From Chitinibacter tainanensis DSM 15459 (lineage in GTDB: Bacteria; Pseudomonadota; Gammaproteobacteria; Burkholderiales; Chitinibacteraceae): 64,000 nucleotides of DNA. Every line of letters begins with the position of its first letter. Within the stretch, counting starts at the first letter, position 1. Below the pieces are notes generated by a model. That model did not search any database and was not told the DNA's origin. It was given only the letters and a program-made list of their open reading frames with translations. A program made the position numbers and the translations under genes. The DNA is taken from the NCBI RefSeq assembly GCF_000429785.1, contig NZ_KE386953.1, positions 1-64,000 of the forward strand, written 5' to 3'. Below, piece by piece: positions 36,593 through 47,894 of this stretch.

Positions 36593-38386
36593 ATGGCCTG
36601 GATTGCGGACTTTCATCGGGCGTTCGAGAAGAATTTCATCCCGACACTGGCACGAAAATTTGCCTTCATTGCCCTGCTGGGCTGTTTTCCCCTGCTGATT
36701 TTAATGCTGCTGTACAGCGCGCGCAGCGAACTTACTGCCGCGCTGGCCGCCTTACCCGCGGCTCAGCAGCAAAGCGTACTGCAGGTCGTGGATTCGCTGA
36801 TTACTTATGGCTGGCTCGCACTGATTGGTGCAGCCCTCTTGTGCGTGATCGAGATTACGTATTTTCATTTCTGGATCACCAAACCGGTGCGCCTGATCGA
36901 GGCCGTATTTGCCGACGCGGCCAATCATGATGGCGACCTCTCACAGAATATTCCATCGCCCTACACCGACGAAATCAGCCAGCTAGCCAACACCTGCAAT
37001 CGTTTTTTGGGCAAACAGCGCGAAATTATCGCCACTGTCCAGAATATGACCATCAGCATGGCGCTAGAAGCCGCCAAATCACAAAAACACATCCGGGATT
37101 CGGCGCTAGCCACCGAGCAGCAGGACAAACTAGCCCAACGTATTGTTGAAGCCAGCGCCAGCACCACCGCCGGCATTAGCCACGTCACCGAACAAACCGG
37201 CGAAATCGCCCAAACCACGGCTACTAATTTAGAGCTGGCGCACGCCTCATTTTCAGAGTTACAAGACGTCGTGCAGCGCATTAGCGCGATTAACAGCAAG
37301 ATCGGCAATTTTAACCAAACCGTAGATGGCCTGAATAAGCGCTCGGCCAGCATCAAGACCATTGTCGACCTGATCAAGGAAATCGCCGGTCAAACCAATT
37401 TGCTGGCGCTGAATGCCGCAATCGAAGCCGCACGCGCTGGCGAGCAAGGGCGTGGCTTTGCGGTGGTGGCGGATGAAGTGCGCAAACTGGCCGAAAAAGT
37501 CGGTGTGGCCACCGATGAGATTTCGCACGACATCGACAATATGTTGGCTCAGGTCTCCGAAACTCTGGAAGAAACCCACCTGATTACTGCCGACGCCAAT
37601 CGCACCCGCGAAGTAGTGGAAAAAGCCTCCGCCCAATTTGCCAGTATGGTGCACGACTTTGAAAACACCTCGCAGGCCTTGGGCGGGATTGCCGCCACCC
37701 TAGAGGAATTCAGCACGGCTAATCACTTGGTCAATACCAATGTCAGCGAAATCCACCAGCTCACCTTGATGGTGAATGAAAAAATGCAGCACTCGGCGGT
37801 GTCTTCACAAGATGTGGCCAAAGCCTCGGAAAACGTACAAAGCATGGTGGGTCGCTTTGTGATTGGGCAAGGCGCGCTCGATAGCGCCATCCGCTTATGC
37901 CTGCGCTACCGCGACCGCGTGGCCGAGAAAATTACCGCCCTGCAACAGCGCGGGATTGATGTCTTTGATCAGCGCTACCAGCCCGTGGCCGACACCAAGC
38001 CCCCGAAATACACCACGAGCTACAGCCAGTATTTCGTGAATGAAATTCAACCGATTTATGATGATTTAGTGCGCACAGCTACGGGGGGCAAGTTTGCCTT
38101 AGCCGTCGATAACCGCGGCTATGGCCCCACCCACAATAGCTGGTATTCCAAACCGCTCAGTGGTGATCCGGCCCAAGATCTGGTGAACAGCCGCGACCGC
38201 CGCATTTTCAACGACCCGGCGGGCCTGCGCGCCGCGCAGAATACCGAACGCTTCTTGTTGCAAACCTATGTGCGTGACACCGGTGAAACCATGACCGAAC
38301 TGGATGTACCGATCTTTATTGGTGGCCGGCATTGGGGTAATTTACGCCTCGGCTTTGATGGCGCAGCGCTTCTACAGCAATCGTGA
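36593..38386 (+). CDS. methyl-accepting chemotaxis protein with C-terminal sensor domain
   Basis: A 597-residue chemoreceptor. Two membrane helices (about 22-43 and 69-93) enclose only a short periplasmic loop. A HAMP-like region and a coiled-coil signalling domain follow, with the hairpin tip [38 protein letters not shown]. After it comes a separate domain of about 150 residues (475-590, [20 protein letters not shown] and [12 protein letters not shown]) that resembles an extracytoplasmic-type sensor but must lie in the cytoplasm. The receptor therefore appears to sense an internal signal. It is followed by an overlapping DNA glycosylase gene. Confidence 0.9.
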   Translation: MAWIADFHRAFEKNFIPTLARKFAFIALLGCFPLLILMLLYSARSELTAALAALPAAQQQSVLQVVDSLITYGWLALIGAALLCVIEITYFHFWITKPVRLIEAVFADAANHDGDLSQNIPSPYTDEISQLANTCNRFLGKQREIIATVQNMTISMALEAAKSQKHIRDSALATEQQDKLAQRIVEASASTTAGISHVTEQTGEIAQTTATNLELAHASFSELQDVVQRISAINSKIGNFNQTVDGLNKRSASIKTIVDLIKEIAGQTNLLALNAAIEAARAGEQGRGFAVVADEVRKLAEKVGVATDEISHDIDNMLAQVSETLEETHLITADANRTREVVEKASAQFASMVHDFENTSQALGGIAATLEEFSTANHLVNTNVSEIHQLTLMVNEKMQHSAVSSQDVAKASENVQSMVGRFVIGQGALDSAIRLCLRYRDRVAEKITALQQRGIDVFDQRYQPVADTKPPKYTTSYSQYFVNEIQPIYDDLVRTATGGKFALAVDNRGYGPTHNSWYSKPLSGDPAQDLVNSRDRRIFNDPAGLRAAQNTERFLLQTYVRDTGETMTELDVPIFIGGRHWGNLRLGFDGAALLQQS

Positions 38387-38898
38387 GCAGCAAAAGCAGT
38401 TTTGCGCCGATCTGGCGGGTCGATGCCCGTATTCTGATCTTGGGCAGCCTGCCGGGCGATGCTTCGCTGGCGGCAGGTGAATACTACGCCCACCCGCGCA
38501 ATGCCTTCTGGCCGATCATGAGCACCCTTTTGGGCCAACCCTTGCACGAACAACCCTTCCCGGCCCGTTACGCCGCCCTGCAAGCCGCCGGGATTGCGCT
38601 GTGGGATGTGGTCGCTCAAGCCCAGCGCCGCGGCAGCCTCGATAGCGCATTGCGCGAGATTAACCCCAACCCGCTGGCCGAATTAATCGCCCAGCTGCCG
38701 CAGTTGCAACTGGTGGTCTTTAACGGGCAAGCTGCAGCCAAGCACGGGCAACGATACATCCCCATGTATATCGCTAGCAGCATTGCGCCATCGAGCAGCC
38801 CAGCCTATACCCTGCCACTAGCAGCCAAACTAGCGCAGTGGCAAGCCCTGATTGCGCCGCTCATGAACCATGCACGGCCCCACAGCAGTGAGTGCTAA
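38383..38898 (+). CDS. DNA-deoxyinosine glycosylase (UDG superfamily family 6)
   Basis: A 171-residue protein of the uracil-DNA-glycosylase superfamily. [12 protein letters not shown] and [12 protein letters not shown] are the hypoxanthine-DNA-glycosylase type motifs, and SSSPAY near the end is the second active-site loop. It should excise deaminated adenine from DNA. The start is GTG at 38383, overlapping the chemoreceptor stop (GTGA), an unexpected coupling of chemotaxis and repair genes. Confidence 0.83.
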   Translation: MSSKSSFAPIWRVDARILILGSLPGDASLAAGEYYAHPRNAFWPIMSTLLGQPLHEQPFPARYAALQAAGIALWDVVAQAQRRGSLDSALREINPNPLAELIAQLPQLQLVVFNGQAAAKHGQRYIPMYIASSIAPSSSPAYTLPLAAKLAQWQALIAPLMNHARPHSSEC

Positions 38899-38901
38899 AG
38901 C

Positions 38902-40587
38902 CTAGCTTTCACTCTTGCTGGAAATCCAGATTGCAAACATCAGCCAGATGGCATTGATGAGTGCGAGCACAAAGCCCAGGAAACCCAGCAGCGGCATACC
39001 GAAAATCGTCGGCCCCACTTTGATGGTCATGGCGATGGATGAGCCGATAATCAGCGCGCCGGTCACAATGCCCATGGTGAGGCGGTTGGCACTTTTGGCC
39101 AGCTGACTGCCGAAGTTATCCAGCCGTTTTAAATCCAGATCGATGCGCAGATTGCCCCGCCGCGCCTGTTTGATCAGCTTACCAATATCGCGCGGCAGGC
39201 CCGAGACAATTGAAAACGCTTCAAATAGATTATCTTTGCCCCGTTTAAACAGCGTTTTCGGGTTATAGCGCGCCATAATCACTTCGCGCACGAACGGCGT
39301 GAGATGCGGCACCATCTGAAATTGGGGATCGAGCTGCCGGCCCAAGCCTTCGAGTGTGATCAACGCCTTAAACAGCAGCGTAAGATCTGATGGGAGCGTA
39401 ATCTCATGCTCGCGCATAATCATCGCCACATCATTCAAGAGATGGCCAAACTGAATATCCTTGAGCGAGAGGTTTTCGTAGTTGAACATAAAGTCGGCAA
39501 TATCGGCCGCCAGCTTGTCTTCATCCACCACCGTGTCGCCGGTCCACTCCAGCAGCACATTCAAAATGCCATGCTCATCGCGCTGGGCCAGCGCAGCCAG
39601 TAGATCAACAATGTGATCGCGGCGTGGGTGCGGCAGTCGCCCTACCATGCCAAAATCCAGAAACGCGATCCGGCTATCGGGCAGATATTTCACATTGCCG
39701 GGATGTGGGTCGGCGTGAAAATAACCATCGATCAACACCATTTTCAAGACGGCATCGGCCCCGCGCGCGGCCAATAATTTCCGATCCAGCCCAGCGGCAT
39801 CGACACCGGCCAGATCATTGCCGGACACGCCGGCAATGTATTCCTGCACGATCAGCCGCTCGGAAGTCCATTCCCACCAGATTTTCGGAATTACGATTTC
39901 ATCGTGGCCAGCAAAATTGGTGGTAAAACGCTCTAAATGCCGCGCCTCAATCGAGAGATTGAGCTCGCGATGCAGTGATTTGGCAAATTCATCCACCATT
40001 CGCACCGGCTGATAGCGGCGTAAATCCGGAAACTCAAATACCGCCAATGAGGCGATATGCCGCAAAATCCGCAAATCGGCATCGATTTTGGCGGTGATAT
40101 TGGGGCGACGGATTTTAAGTACCACCTCGGTGCCATCGGCGAGGCGCGCACGATGCACCTGCGCAATCGAAGCCGAGCCGATCGGCTGCGGATCCAGCTC
40201 GATAAACAAGCTGTGCGGGTCTGCACCCAGCGCGGCTTGCAGCTCGGGCAATAGCTCGGCAAACGGCAGGGGCGGCACATCACTTTGCAGCTTTTCAAAC
40301 TCGGCAATCCACTCCGGCTCGAACATATCAACCCGCGTGGCCAGCACCTGCCCCAGCTTGATAAACGTTGGGCCAAGCTGCTCCAGCGCCTTGCGCACCC
40401 GCACGGCGGGGGCCAGCTGCTCAATCTCATGATCGCCTGGCCAATGCAGCAAATCGCCAGCACGTTCAATGCCCTTTGCCAAGCCCAAACGCTGTACCAA
40501 ATTACCCAAGCCATGCCGCATCAAAATCGCGATAATCTCGCGCACACGCGGTAAATCACGCATCACCGTGAACGTTTCTTTCAACAT
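38902..40587 (-). CDS. ubiB: UbiB/ABC1-family atypical kinase
   Basis: A 561-residue membrane-linked protein. It has the KxGQ motif (FIKLGQVLATR), the Ala-rich loop PIGSASIAQVHRA, the lysine in VVLKIRRP, GYFHADPHPGN and FLDFGMVGRL, and two C-terminal helices (about 505-555). UbiB proteins support ubiquinone synthesis, probably by handling lipid intermediates. Here it stands apart from other ubi genes, so a paralogous role remains possible. Confidence 0.85.
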   Translation of the reverse strand: MLKETFTVMRDLPRVREIIAILMRHGLGNLVQRLGLAKGIERAGDLLHWPGDHEIEQLAPAVRVRKALEQLGPTFIKLGQVLATRVDMFEPEWIAEFEKLQSDVPPLPFAELLPELQAALGADPHSLFIELDPQPIGSASIAQVHRARLADGTEVVLKIRRPNITAKIDADLRILRHIASLAVFEFPDLRRYQPVRMVDEFAKSLHRELNLSIEARHLERFTTNFAGHDEIVIPKIWWEWTSERLIVQEYIAGVSGNDLAGVDAAGLDRKLLAARGADAVLKMVLIDGYFHADPHPGNVKYLPDSRIAFLDFGMVGRLPHPRRDHIVDLLAALAQRDEHGILNVLLEWTGDTVVDEDKLAADIADFMFNYENLSLKDIQFGHLLNDVAMIMREHEITLPSDLTLLFKALITLEGLGRQLDPQFQMVPHLTPFVREVIMARYNPKTLFKRGKDNLFEAFSIVSGLPRDIGKLIKQARRGNLRIDLDLKRLDNFGSQLAKSANRLTMGIVTGALIIGSSIAMTIKVGPTIFGMPLLGFLGFVLALINAIWLMFAIWISSKSES

Positions 40588-40669
40588 CGAGTCAGTCCCA
40601 AAGGGCAGCAGGCCGAAATTTGAATTTTAGGCTTTACAGCCGTTTTCCACACCCGTAAAGTTCTTGCCC

Positions 40670-41590
40670 ATGAAATGGATCATCATTCTCGCTACAGTCT
40701 GCGCAGCCGCTAGCCCATGGGCGCTAGCCGACCAAGACATGCCACTGGGCGACAGCACGCCGCCGGTACTTAAAAACGCCGAATCCCTCAATCTGGACGA
40801 TGCCGAACCTGGCAGCCCGGCCAACCCCAAACCTCGCAAAGCCAAATCCAGCAGTAATGTCATGCCCAAAGGCACGGATTACACCCCGGCCCAAGATTTG
40901 CTGCTATCCGCCATGAGCCTAATCGGGGTGAAATACACCTGGGGCGGCAATTCGCCCGAGTCTGGGCTTGATTGTTCGGGGTTTATCAAATACGTCTTTC
41001 AAAACTCAATGAACATCACACTGCCCCGCACCGCGCTGGGCATGTCGCAAACCGGGCAAACCATCGACAAAGATGAGCTTAAACCGGGCGACCTGGTGTT
41101 CTTTAATACGCTGGGGCGTACGTTCTCCCATGTGGGGATTTATCTGGGCGACAATCGCTTTATTCATGCTCCGCGCAAAGGCCGCAATATCGAAGTGGCC
41201 AATATGAATCTGAGCTACTGGCAAACCCGCTTTAATGGCGCGCGCCGCATTGCAGATGGCGGCGGCAAAGGCCTGAATGTAAATGCCCTCTTTGCGGCCG
41301 CCCCCAACAGCGCCAGCAGCAAAGCGGCCACCAATGCCACTAGCGGTTCTGCCCGCAGCGACGAAGCCCGCAGCAGCCAGCAGCGCTGCACCAAAATCAC
41401 CACTGGCAAAGGCAAAAAACGCAAAACGGTGATGCAATGTTCGCCGCGCAGCAGCGCCGAACAGCCTAGCAATACGCGCAAAGGCAAAGCCAGCGCCAGC
41501 CGCAATAAGGGCAACACTAAAGCGGTGAGCAAAGCCAATAAATCCAGCAACAAGAAAGCGGCCACGAAAACCGCCAAGAAGAAAAAATAA
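40670..41590 (+). CDS. NlpC/P60 cell-wall hydrolase with basic tail
   Basis: A 306-residue exported protein. The signal peptide is 1-20 and a linker follows. The NlpC/P60 domain spans about 75-200 with the catalytic Cys102 (GLDCSGFIKY), His in FSHVGIYLG and His in FIHAPRKG. The last 100 residues are a Ser/Ala/Lys-rich tail ending in a run of Lys, which may bind anionic wall polymer or DNA. It should cut peptide stems in peptidoglycan in the periplasm. Confidence 0.88.
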   Translation: MKWIIILATVCAAASPWALADQDMPLGDSTPPVLKNAESLNLDDAEPGSPANPKPRKAKSSSNVMPKGTDYTPAQDLLLSAMSLIGVKYTWGGNSPESGLDCSGFIKYVFQNSMNITLPRTALGMSQTGQTIDKDELKPGDLVFFNTLGRTFSHVGIYLGDNRFIHAPRKGRNIEVANMNLSYWQTRFNGARRIADGGGKGLNVNALFAAAPNSASSKAATNATSGSARSDEARSSQQRCTKITTGKGKKRKTVMQCSPRSSAEQPSNTRKGKASASRNKGNTKAVSKANKSSNKKAATKTAKKKK

Positions 41591-41713
41591 GGGTATGGCC
41601 TGCCAAGCCATGTAGTTATTTGCTTGGCGGGCAATACCCCAACCAGAAAGCCAACGCTTTAAGTTTGATTGCTGCTTTTGTTGCCGACCCCACTCGCCGA
41701 CGCTCTAGGCAAT

Positions 41714-41741
41714 AAAAAACCCGCCAATTGGCGGGTTTTTT
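41714..41741. terminator. bidirectional terminator between the NlpC/P60 gene and purA
   Basis: AAAAAACCCGCC, the loop AATT and GGCGGGTTTTTT form a perfect hairpin with A and T runs, usable from either convergent gene. Confidence 0.9.
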
Positions 41742-41756
41742 CTTAGCAAGGACTGC

Positions 41757-43094
<1,338 letters not shown>

Positions 43095-43129
43095 TTACAG
43101 CGGTAACGTTGCGACGGAACTTTAACGTC

Positions 43130-43158
43130 AAAACGCTGTTTGAGCCAGCGTTTTTTTT
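43130..43158 (-). terminator. hairpin between hisZ and purA
   Basis: AACGCTG (43132-43138) and CAGCGTT (43146-43152) enclose seven bases. The T-run is stronger on the plus side, but the hairpin can also end hisZ transcription on the minus side, where four T follow. Confidence 0.55.
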
Positions 43159-43176
43159 GTAAAAACGGCTTATTTT

Positions 43177-44319
43177 TTACAGGCTTAGCACTTGCCAAAC
43201 ACCCTCTTTTTGCTGCAGGGTGCGGTCGACATCGACCTCGGTGCTCAGTACGCCCAAGTCAACAATCACGATCTCGCCAGCTTCGCGCAGCTGGCGAATC
43301 TTCGCCAGCAAAGCCGGGTCTTCCCCCTGTGGGGCCAAGATCCCGGGGCGGCGCGCCGGGAATGGCAGACGGGTTAAACCACGCAAATCGATACTAAATC
43401 CGGTTGCAGGGCGCGAACGGCCAAATTTCTCGCCCACGCTGTCATAGCGGCCACCGCGCGCCACGGCATTGGTAAAGCCTTTGGCGTAGGCATTAAACAC
43501 CAGCCCGGTGTGATAGTAGCTACCGGGCAATTCGGCCAGATCAAAACGCACCGCCAAACCGCGCGCTGCCAGCGCCGAGTACAGCTGCTGCAACGTCGCC
43601 AAAGCGGCCTGAATGGCCGGCAGCGCAGGCAACTGGGCTGCTGCTTGAGTCAGCGCACTGCTATCGCCATAGCAATTGGGCAGCGCCAGCAGGCCGGCAC
43701 GTAAATCAGCCGGCAGATTCGCCGCCAACTCAGTCAGCGTGGGTTGGTCTTTTTGTTGCAGAGCATTAAAAGCCGCCTGACGAATTTCGCCTTGCCAACC
43801 GGCCGCATCGGCCAGCGCATTAAAGAGGCCAATGTGGCCCACTTCCAGCGTGAGATCGTTCACCCCTGCTTCTTGCAGGCTGGCAAACATCAGCTCGATC
43901 ACTTCCACATCGGCGGCGATATCGGCACAGCCATACAATTCGGCACCGATCTGGCGTGGCTGGCGGGTAGAGAGCAGGCCATCCGGGCGGGTACACACGA
44001 CCGAGCCGGCATAGCACAGGCGCGCCACGCCTTGGCGATTGAGGATATGCGAGTCGATCCGCGCCACCTGCGGGGTAATATCCGCGCGCAAACCCATTTG
44101 CCGCCCACTAAGCTCATCCACCAGCTTGAAGGTCTTCAGATCCAGCGCGGCATCGTGCTGGGTGAGCAAGGATTCCACATATTCCACCAGCGGCGGCTCA
44201 ACCTGCTCATAGCCGTACAGCGCAAACTGATCGAGCAGGCGACGACGCATGCTTTCGATCTGGCGCGCTTCGCTGGGCAGGACATCGGAGATATATTCGG
44301 GAAGGATCCAATTACGCAT
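43177..44319 (-). CDS. hisZ: ATP phosphoribosyltransferase regulatory subunit
   Basis: A 380-residue HisRS-like protein without tRNA-charging activity. Its N-terminal NWILPEYISDVLPSEARQIE and class II core (GLRADITPQVARID) are typical. It activates the short form of HisG in histidine synthesis; hisG is not in this window. It lies between DUF2065 and purA, the standard betaproteobacterial order. Confidence 0.93.
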   Translation of the reverse strand: MRNWILPEYISDVLPSEARQIESMRRRLLDQFALYGYEQVEPPLVEYVESLLTQHDAALDLKTFKLVDELSGRQMGLRADITPQVARIDSHILNRQGVARLCYAGSVVCTRPDGLLSTRQPRQIGAELYGCADIAADVEVIELMFASLQEAGVNDLTLEVGHIGLFNALADAAGWQGEIRQAAFNALQQKDQPTLTELAANLPADLRAGLLALPNCYGDSSALTQAAAQLPALPAIQAALATLQQLYSALAARGLAVRFDLAELPGSYYHTGLVFNAYAKGFTNAVARGGRYDSVGEKFGRSRPATGFSIDLRGLTRLPFPARRPGILAPQGEDPALLAKIRQLREAGEIVIVDLGVLSTEVDVDRTLQQKEGVWQVLSL

Positions 44320-44336
44320 TGTCTATACAAACCAAA

Positions 44337-44367
44337 TGCCCACCCGGGGTATACCCCGGTGTGGGCG
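44337..44367. repeat. long GC-rich palindrome upstream of hisZ
   Basis: CCGGGGTATACCCCGG (44344-44359) is a perfect 16-bp palindrome, extended by imperfect GCCCAC/GTGGGC arms. A second related sequence (AATACCCC and GGGGGTTAT) lies at about 44388-44406. Together they fill the gap between DUF2065 and hisZ and may act as a terminator or binding site. Confidence 0.55.
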
Positions 44368-44402
44368 TCATTTAGATGATTGACGGCAATACCCCTGGGG
44401 GG

Positions 44403-44588
44403 TTATTTGGCCGCCAGCGAAATCAACAAACCTGCAATCAGCGAACAGAAACCGATCAGGCGTATCTGTCCGTCAGTAAGCTCAGCCATCCGGCGCAAGG
44501 TAGCACGCCAAACATGCGGCAGGGTAAAGGGCATGATGCCTTCAAACACCAGCATCAGCCCCAAGCCAAGCCAGAGCGTTTCACTCAT
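44403..44588 (-). CDS. DUF2065 small membrane protein
   Basis: A 61-residue protein with two membrane helices (about 3-22 and 42-58) joined by a short basic loop, matching DUF2065. It overlaps the hflC stop by four bases and is regularly found after hflC in proteobacteria. The function is unknown. Confidence 0.88.
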   Translation of the reverse strand: MSETLWLGLGLMLVFEGIMPFTLPHVWRATLRRMAELTDGQIRLIGFCSLIAGLLISLAAK

Positions 44589-45463
44589 TTGGCGCCGCCA
44601 GCGCGCGGATTCTTCATGTATTTGAAGAAGTCGGCACTTGGGTCAACCACCAGCACATCGCTCTTCTTGGCAAAACTTTGCTTGTAAGCGTCAAGGCTCT
44701 TATAGAAGGCGTAGAACTCTGGGTTTTTGCCATACGCTTCGGCATAAATACCGGCGGCTTTGGCATCGCCCTCACCTTTCATTTGCTGCGCCTGATTATA
44801 CGCTGCTGCCAGAATCACTTCGCGCTGTTTATCCGCATCGGCTTTGATTTTCTCTGCTGCAGCGCTACCTTCCGCACGCAATTGGCTGGCCACCGCTTTA
44901 CGCTCGGACTGCATACGCTCGTACACGGAGTTCAGCGTGCTGTCTTCCAGCTCAACGCGTTTGATGCGTACATCCAAGACCCGCACCCCGATGCGCGCTG
45001 CATCGGCATCCGCTACTTTGCGCACGTAATCCATCACTTCATCACGCTGACCCGAGATCACGTCTTGAACCGTGCGCTTACCGAACTCATCACGCAGCAT
45101 GTTGTTCACGGTATTGCGCAGACGATCAACACCTTTACGCTGATCCACCCCGACCGCTTTGTAGTATTTCTCAACGTCCACGATCTGGTATTTGATAAAG
45201 CTATCGGCTTTCACGTTCATCTTTTCGATGGTTTGAATCCTCGCTGGGCTCTCTTCATCGATGGTCTGAATCCGTTTATCAAAATAGCGCACATCTTGCA
45301 GTAGCGGCACTTTGAAATGGAAACCTGGATCTTTAATCACCCGCACCGCCTCCGAGAACTGGAAGACGATCGCATATTGGCGCTGATCTACAGTAAAAAA
45401 CGTCGTTGAGAAAATGAACAACGCGACAAATAAAGCTCCGATTACCGGCATAATTTTGTTCAT
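44585..45463 (-). CDS. hflC: HflC, modulator of FtsH protease
   Basis: A 292-residue SPFH/prohibitin-domain protein anchored by one N-terminal helix (about 5-25), with the bulk in the periplasm. FTVDQRQYAIVFQFSEAVRV and RVLDVRIKRVELEDS are typical. With HflK it forms a cage around FtsH. The ATG at 45463 follows AAGGAGTGATC; a GTG two codons earlier is less well placed. Confidence 0.95.
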   Translation of the reverse strand: MNKIMPVIGALFVALFIFSTTFFTVDQRQYAIVFQFSEAVRVIKDPGFHFKVPLLQDVRYFDKRIQTIDEESPARIQTIEKMNVKADSFIKYQIVDVEKYYKAVGVDQRKGVDRLRNTVNNMLRDEFGKRTVQDVISGQRDEVMDYVRKVADADAARIGVRVLDVRIKRVELEDSTLNSVYERMQSERKAVASQLRAEGSAAAEKIKADADKQREVILAAAYNQAQQMKGEGDAKAAGIYAEAYGKNPEFYAFYKSLDAYKQSFAKKSDVLVVDPSADFFKYMKNPRAGGAK

Positions 45464-45472
45464 GATCACTCC

Positions 45473-46666
45473 TTAGCGGCCGTCACGGTCGCCGCGCTGC
45501 TTAGCAGGGGCGGTTTCTGCGGCGGGAACGGGGGCGACAGGGTCAGCCGCTTTCGCCGCTGGCGCTGCTTCGCCTCCATTGCTGTTTGCATTCATCTGCA
45601 TCAGCTTATCTAGCGGCAGATACAAGAGATTGCCGCTACCTTTTTGATCCACCAGCACTTTGGTGGTGTTCTGGTACATGGTCTGCATGGCATCGAGATA
45701 CATCCGATCACGCGTCACTTGCGGTGCTTTGGCATATTCGGCGGCAATCTGGCGGAAGCGTGAGGCATCACCTTCGGCGCGCGATACCACTTGCTCACGA
45801 TAACCCAGCGCCTCTTCTTTCAAGCGTGCAGCCATACCGCTGGCTTTAGGCACCACATCGTTGGCATAGGCCGTACCTTCATTGATCAAGCGCGCCCGAT
45901 CTTGCCGTGCTTTCACCGCATCGCTAAAGGCCGCCTGAACTTGCTCAGGTGGCTGCACATCAGAAATATTCACCCGCGAAATCGAAATACCGGTGCCATA
46001 CTTGGTCAGCAGATCTTGGATGATTTCTTTGGTGTCTTCACCAATTTTGCCGCGGCCTTCATTGAGCACATAGTCGACTTTATTTTTACCGACCACTTCG
46101 CGAATCGCCGTTTCAGCCGCCTGCTTCACCACATCACGGCCATCGCCATCTTTGAAGCGGTTGTTAAACAGAAAATCGCGGGCAGAATTGAGGTTGTATT
46201 GCACCTCCAGCTGCACTTCAATGATGTTCTGGTCACCGGTGAGCATGGTGCTTTCATCATTTCCCGCCCCTTCGGCACGTACACCGACCTCCAGGCTGCG
46301 CAGCTCAGTCACATTCACAATCTGCCGCTGCTCAATTGGATACGGCATATGCCATTTCAAACCGGCACTTTCAACTGTTTGGACATATTTGCCAAAACGG
46401 GTGATGACCGCGTTTTCCCGCTCATCTACCACATACACACCCGAACCCAGCCACAGCGCCAGCAAGGCGCCGCCCACCAAGATCAAGCCGGCTGAGCCAC
46501 CTTTGCTAGGCTGACTACCGTAAGGCGCTTGACCATTGGCGTTACCTTTGCCACCCAGCAGGCGATTTACCTTATCGCTCAAGGAGCGCAGGATTTCTTC
46601 CACTCCAGGTGGCCCGCCATTATTTCCAGGACGGCCACCACCCCATTGCGGATCGTTTTGACTCAT
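45473..46666 (-). CDS. hflK: HflK, modulator of FtsH protease
   Basis: A 397-residue partner of HflC. It has a Gly-rich cytoplasmic N-terminus (GGGRPGNNGGPPGVEE), one helix at about 58-80, an SPFH domain and an Ala/Pro-rich tail. It begins directly after the hflX stop. Confidence 0.95.
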   Translation of the reverse strand: MSQNDPQWGGGRPGNNGGPPGVEEILRSLSDKVNRLLGGKGNANGQAPYGSQPSKGGSAGLILVGGALLALWLGSGVYVVDERENAVITRFGKYVQTVESAGLKWHMPYPIEQRQIVNVTELRSLEVGVRAEGAGNDESTMLTGDQNIIEVQLEVQYNLNSARDFLFNNRFKDGDGRDVVKQAAETAIREVVGKNKVDYVLNEGRGKIGEDTKEIIQDLLTKYGTGISISRVNISDVQPPEQVQAAFSDAVKARQDRARLINEGTAYANDVVPKASGMAARLKEEALGYREQVVSRAEGDASRFRQIAAEYAKAPQVTRDRMYLDAMQTMYQNTTKVLVDQKGSGNLLYLPLDKLMQMNANSNGGEAAPAAKAADPVAPVPAAETAPAKQRGDRDGR

Positions 46667-47770
46667 TTATTCTTCCTTTTCTGACTGGCTCATGGCTTCA
46701 ATCAAGGCAGTACGCAGCAAATCAAGCCCCTGCCCTTGCATGGCGCTTAATTTGACCGATTGAATTTTATCATACTCATCCCGCCCCAATTCAGGCGGCA
46801 GTGCTTTCAGGTCAATCTTGTTGAAGACCATGATTTGTGGAATATGTTCCGCACCGATTTCGGCCAGCACTTTATTCACTTCGCTAATTTGTAATTCACG
46901 CATTGGATGATTGATATCCACCACGTGCAGTAGCAAATCCGCATTGATGGTTTCTTCCAGCGTAGCGCGAAATGCCGCCACGAGCGTGTGCGGCAATTGG
47001 CGAATAAACCCAACCGTATCCGACAAAACCACCGAATGCTCATTATCCAAAAAGAGCTTGCGGCTGGTGGTATCCAGCGTAGCAAATAACTGATCGGCCG
47101 CATAAATTTTGGCTTTGGTCAGCGCATTAAATAAAGTGGATTTTCCAGCATTGGTATACCCGACAATCGAAACCGTAAATTGCCGATTCCGCTCGCGTGA
47201 TTTGCGTTGAGTCGCCCGCTGTTTCTGCACGGTAGCCAATTGATCTTTCAAGCGTTTTACGCGCACCCCGATCAAACGGCGGTCAGTTTCCAACTGGGTT
47301 TCACCCGGGCCGCGCAAACCGACACCGCCCTTTTGCCGCTCCAAGTGTGTCCACCCACGGATCAAACGGGTTTGGATATGCGCCAACTGCGCTAGCTCAA
47401 CCTGCAGCTTACCCTCGGCGGTACGCGCACGCTGGGCAAAAATATCTAGAATCAAGGTCGTGCGATCAAGCACCCTCGCTTGCACCTTTTTTTCCAGATT
47501 CCGCTCTTGGGCTGGCGAGAGCTGATGATTAAAGATCACCAGCGAGGCCTGATACTGCGCCACGGCCAGGGCAATTTCATCGGCCTTGCCTGAGCCCGCA
47601 AAATAGGCTGGATCTGGCCGCTGGCGTTTACCTTCGATAATATGCAGCGGCGTCACGCCCGCTGATTTGACCAATTCTACAAATTCATCGACACCATCTC
47701 GGTAATCTGCTTCGCCAAAATCCAAGCAGACCAAAATGGCTTCATCGCCGCCTTGGTGGCGTTCAAACAT
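46667..47770 (-). CDS. hflX: ribosome-associated GTPase HflX
   Basis: A 367-residue GTPase that splits or rescues stalled ribosomes. It has an N-terminal HflX domain (about 1-195, with GGVGLRGPGETQLETDRR) and a G domain with P-loop GYTNAGKS at 204-211, DTVGFIRQLPH and NKID. The E. coli protein has a longer C-terminal extension; this one ends soon after the G domain. Confidence 0.95.
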   Translation of the reverse strand: MFERHQGGDEAILVCLDFGEADYRDGVDEFVELVKSAGVTPLHIIEGKRQRPDPAYFAGSGKADEIALAVAQYQASLVIFNHQLSPAQERNLEKKVQARVLDRTTLILDIFAQRARTAEGKLQVELAQLAHIQTRLIRGWTHLERQKGGVGLRGPGETQLETDRRLIGVRVKRLKDQLATVQKQRATQRKSRERNRQFTVSIVGYTNAGKSTLFNALTKAKIYAADQLFATLDTTSRKLFLDNEHSVVLSDTVGFIRQLPHTLVAAFRATLEETINADLLLHVVDINHPMRELQISEVNKVLAEIGAEHIPQIMVFNKIDLKALPPELGRDEYDKIQSVKLSAMQGQGLDLLRTALIEAMSQSEKEE

Positions 47771-47837
47771 GCAAACCTCTGTTTTTCTTTACCCGCTAGG
47801 CTTTGAGCATGGGGCCAATTACATAAATTACAAGCAG

Positions 47838-47868
47838 AAAAAACCCCGAAAGAACGAATCTTTCGGGG
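47838..47868 (-). terminator. terminator after hfq
   Basis: On the minus strand CCCCGAAAGA and TCTTTCGGGG enclose five bases and are followed by TTTTTT. It separates hfq from hflX, so hflX-hflK-hflC need readthrough or their own promoter. Confidence 0.88.
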
Positions 47869-47894
47869 CTGGACACGCAGCAAACTGCCCGCAA

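Noticed and set aside
41600-41640. Hairpin GCCTGCCAAGC / GCTTGGCGGGC after the NlpC/P60 gene as a terminator
   Set aside because: No T-run follows and a perfect terminator lies 75 bases downstream. It may fold, but the function is unsupported.
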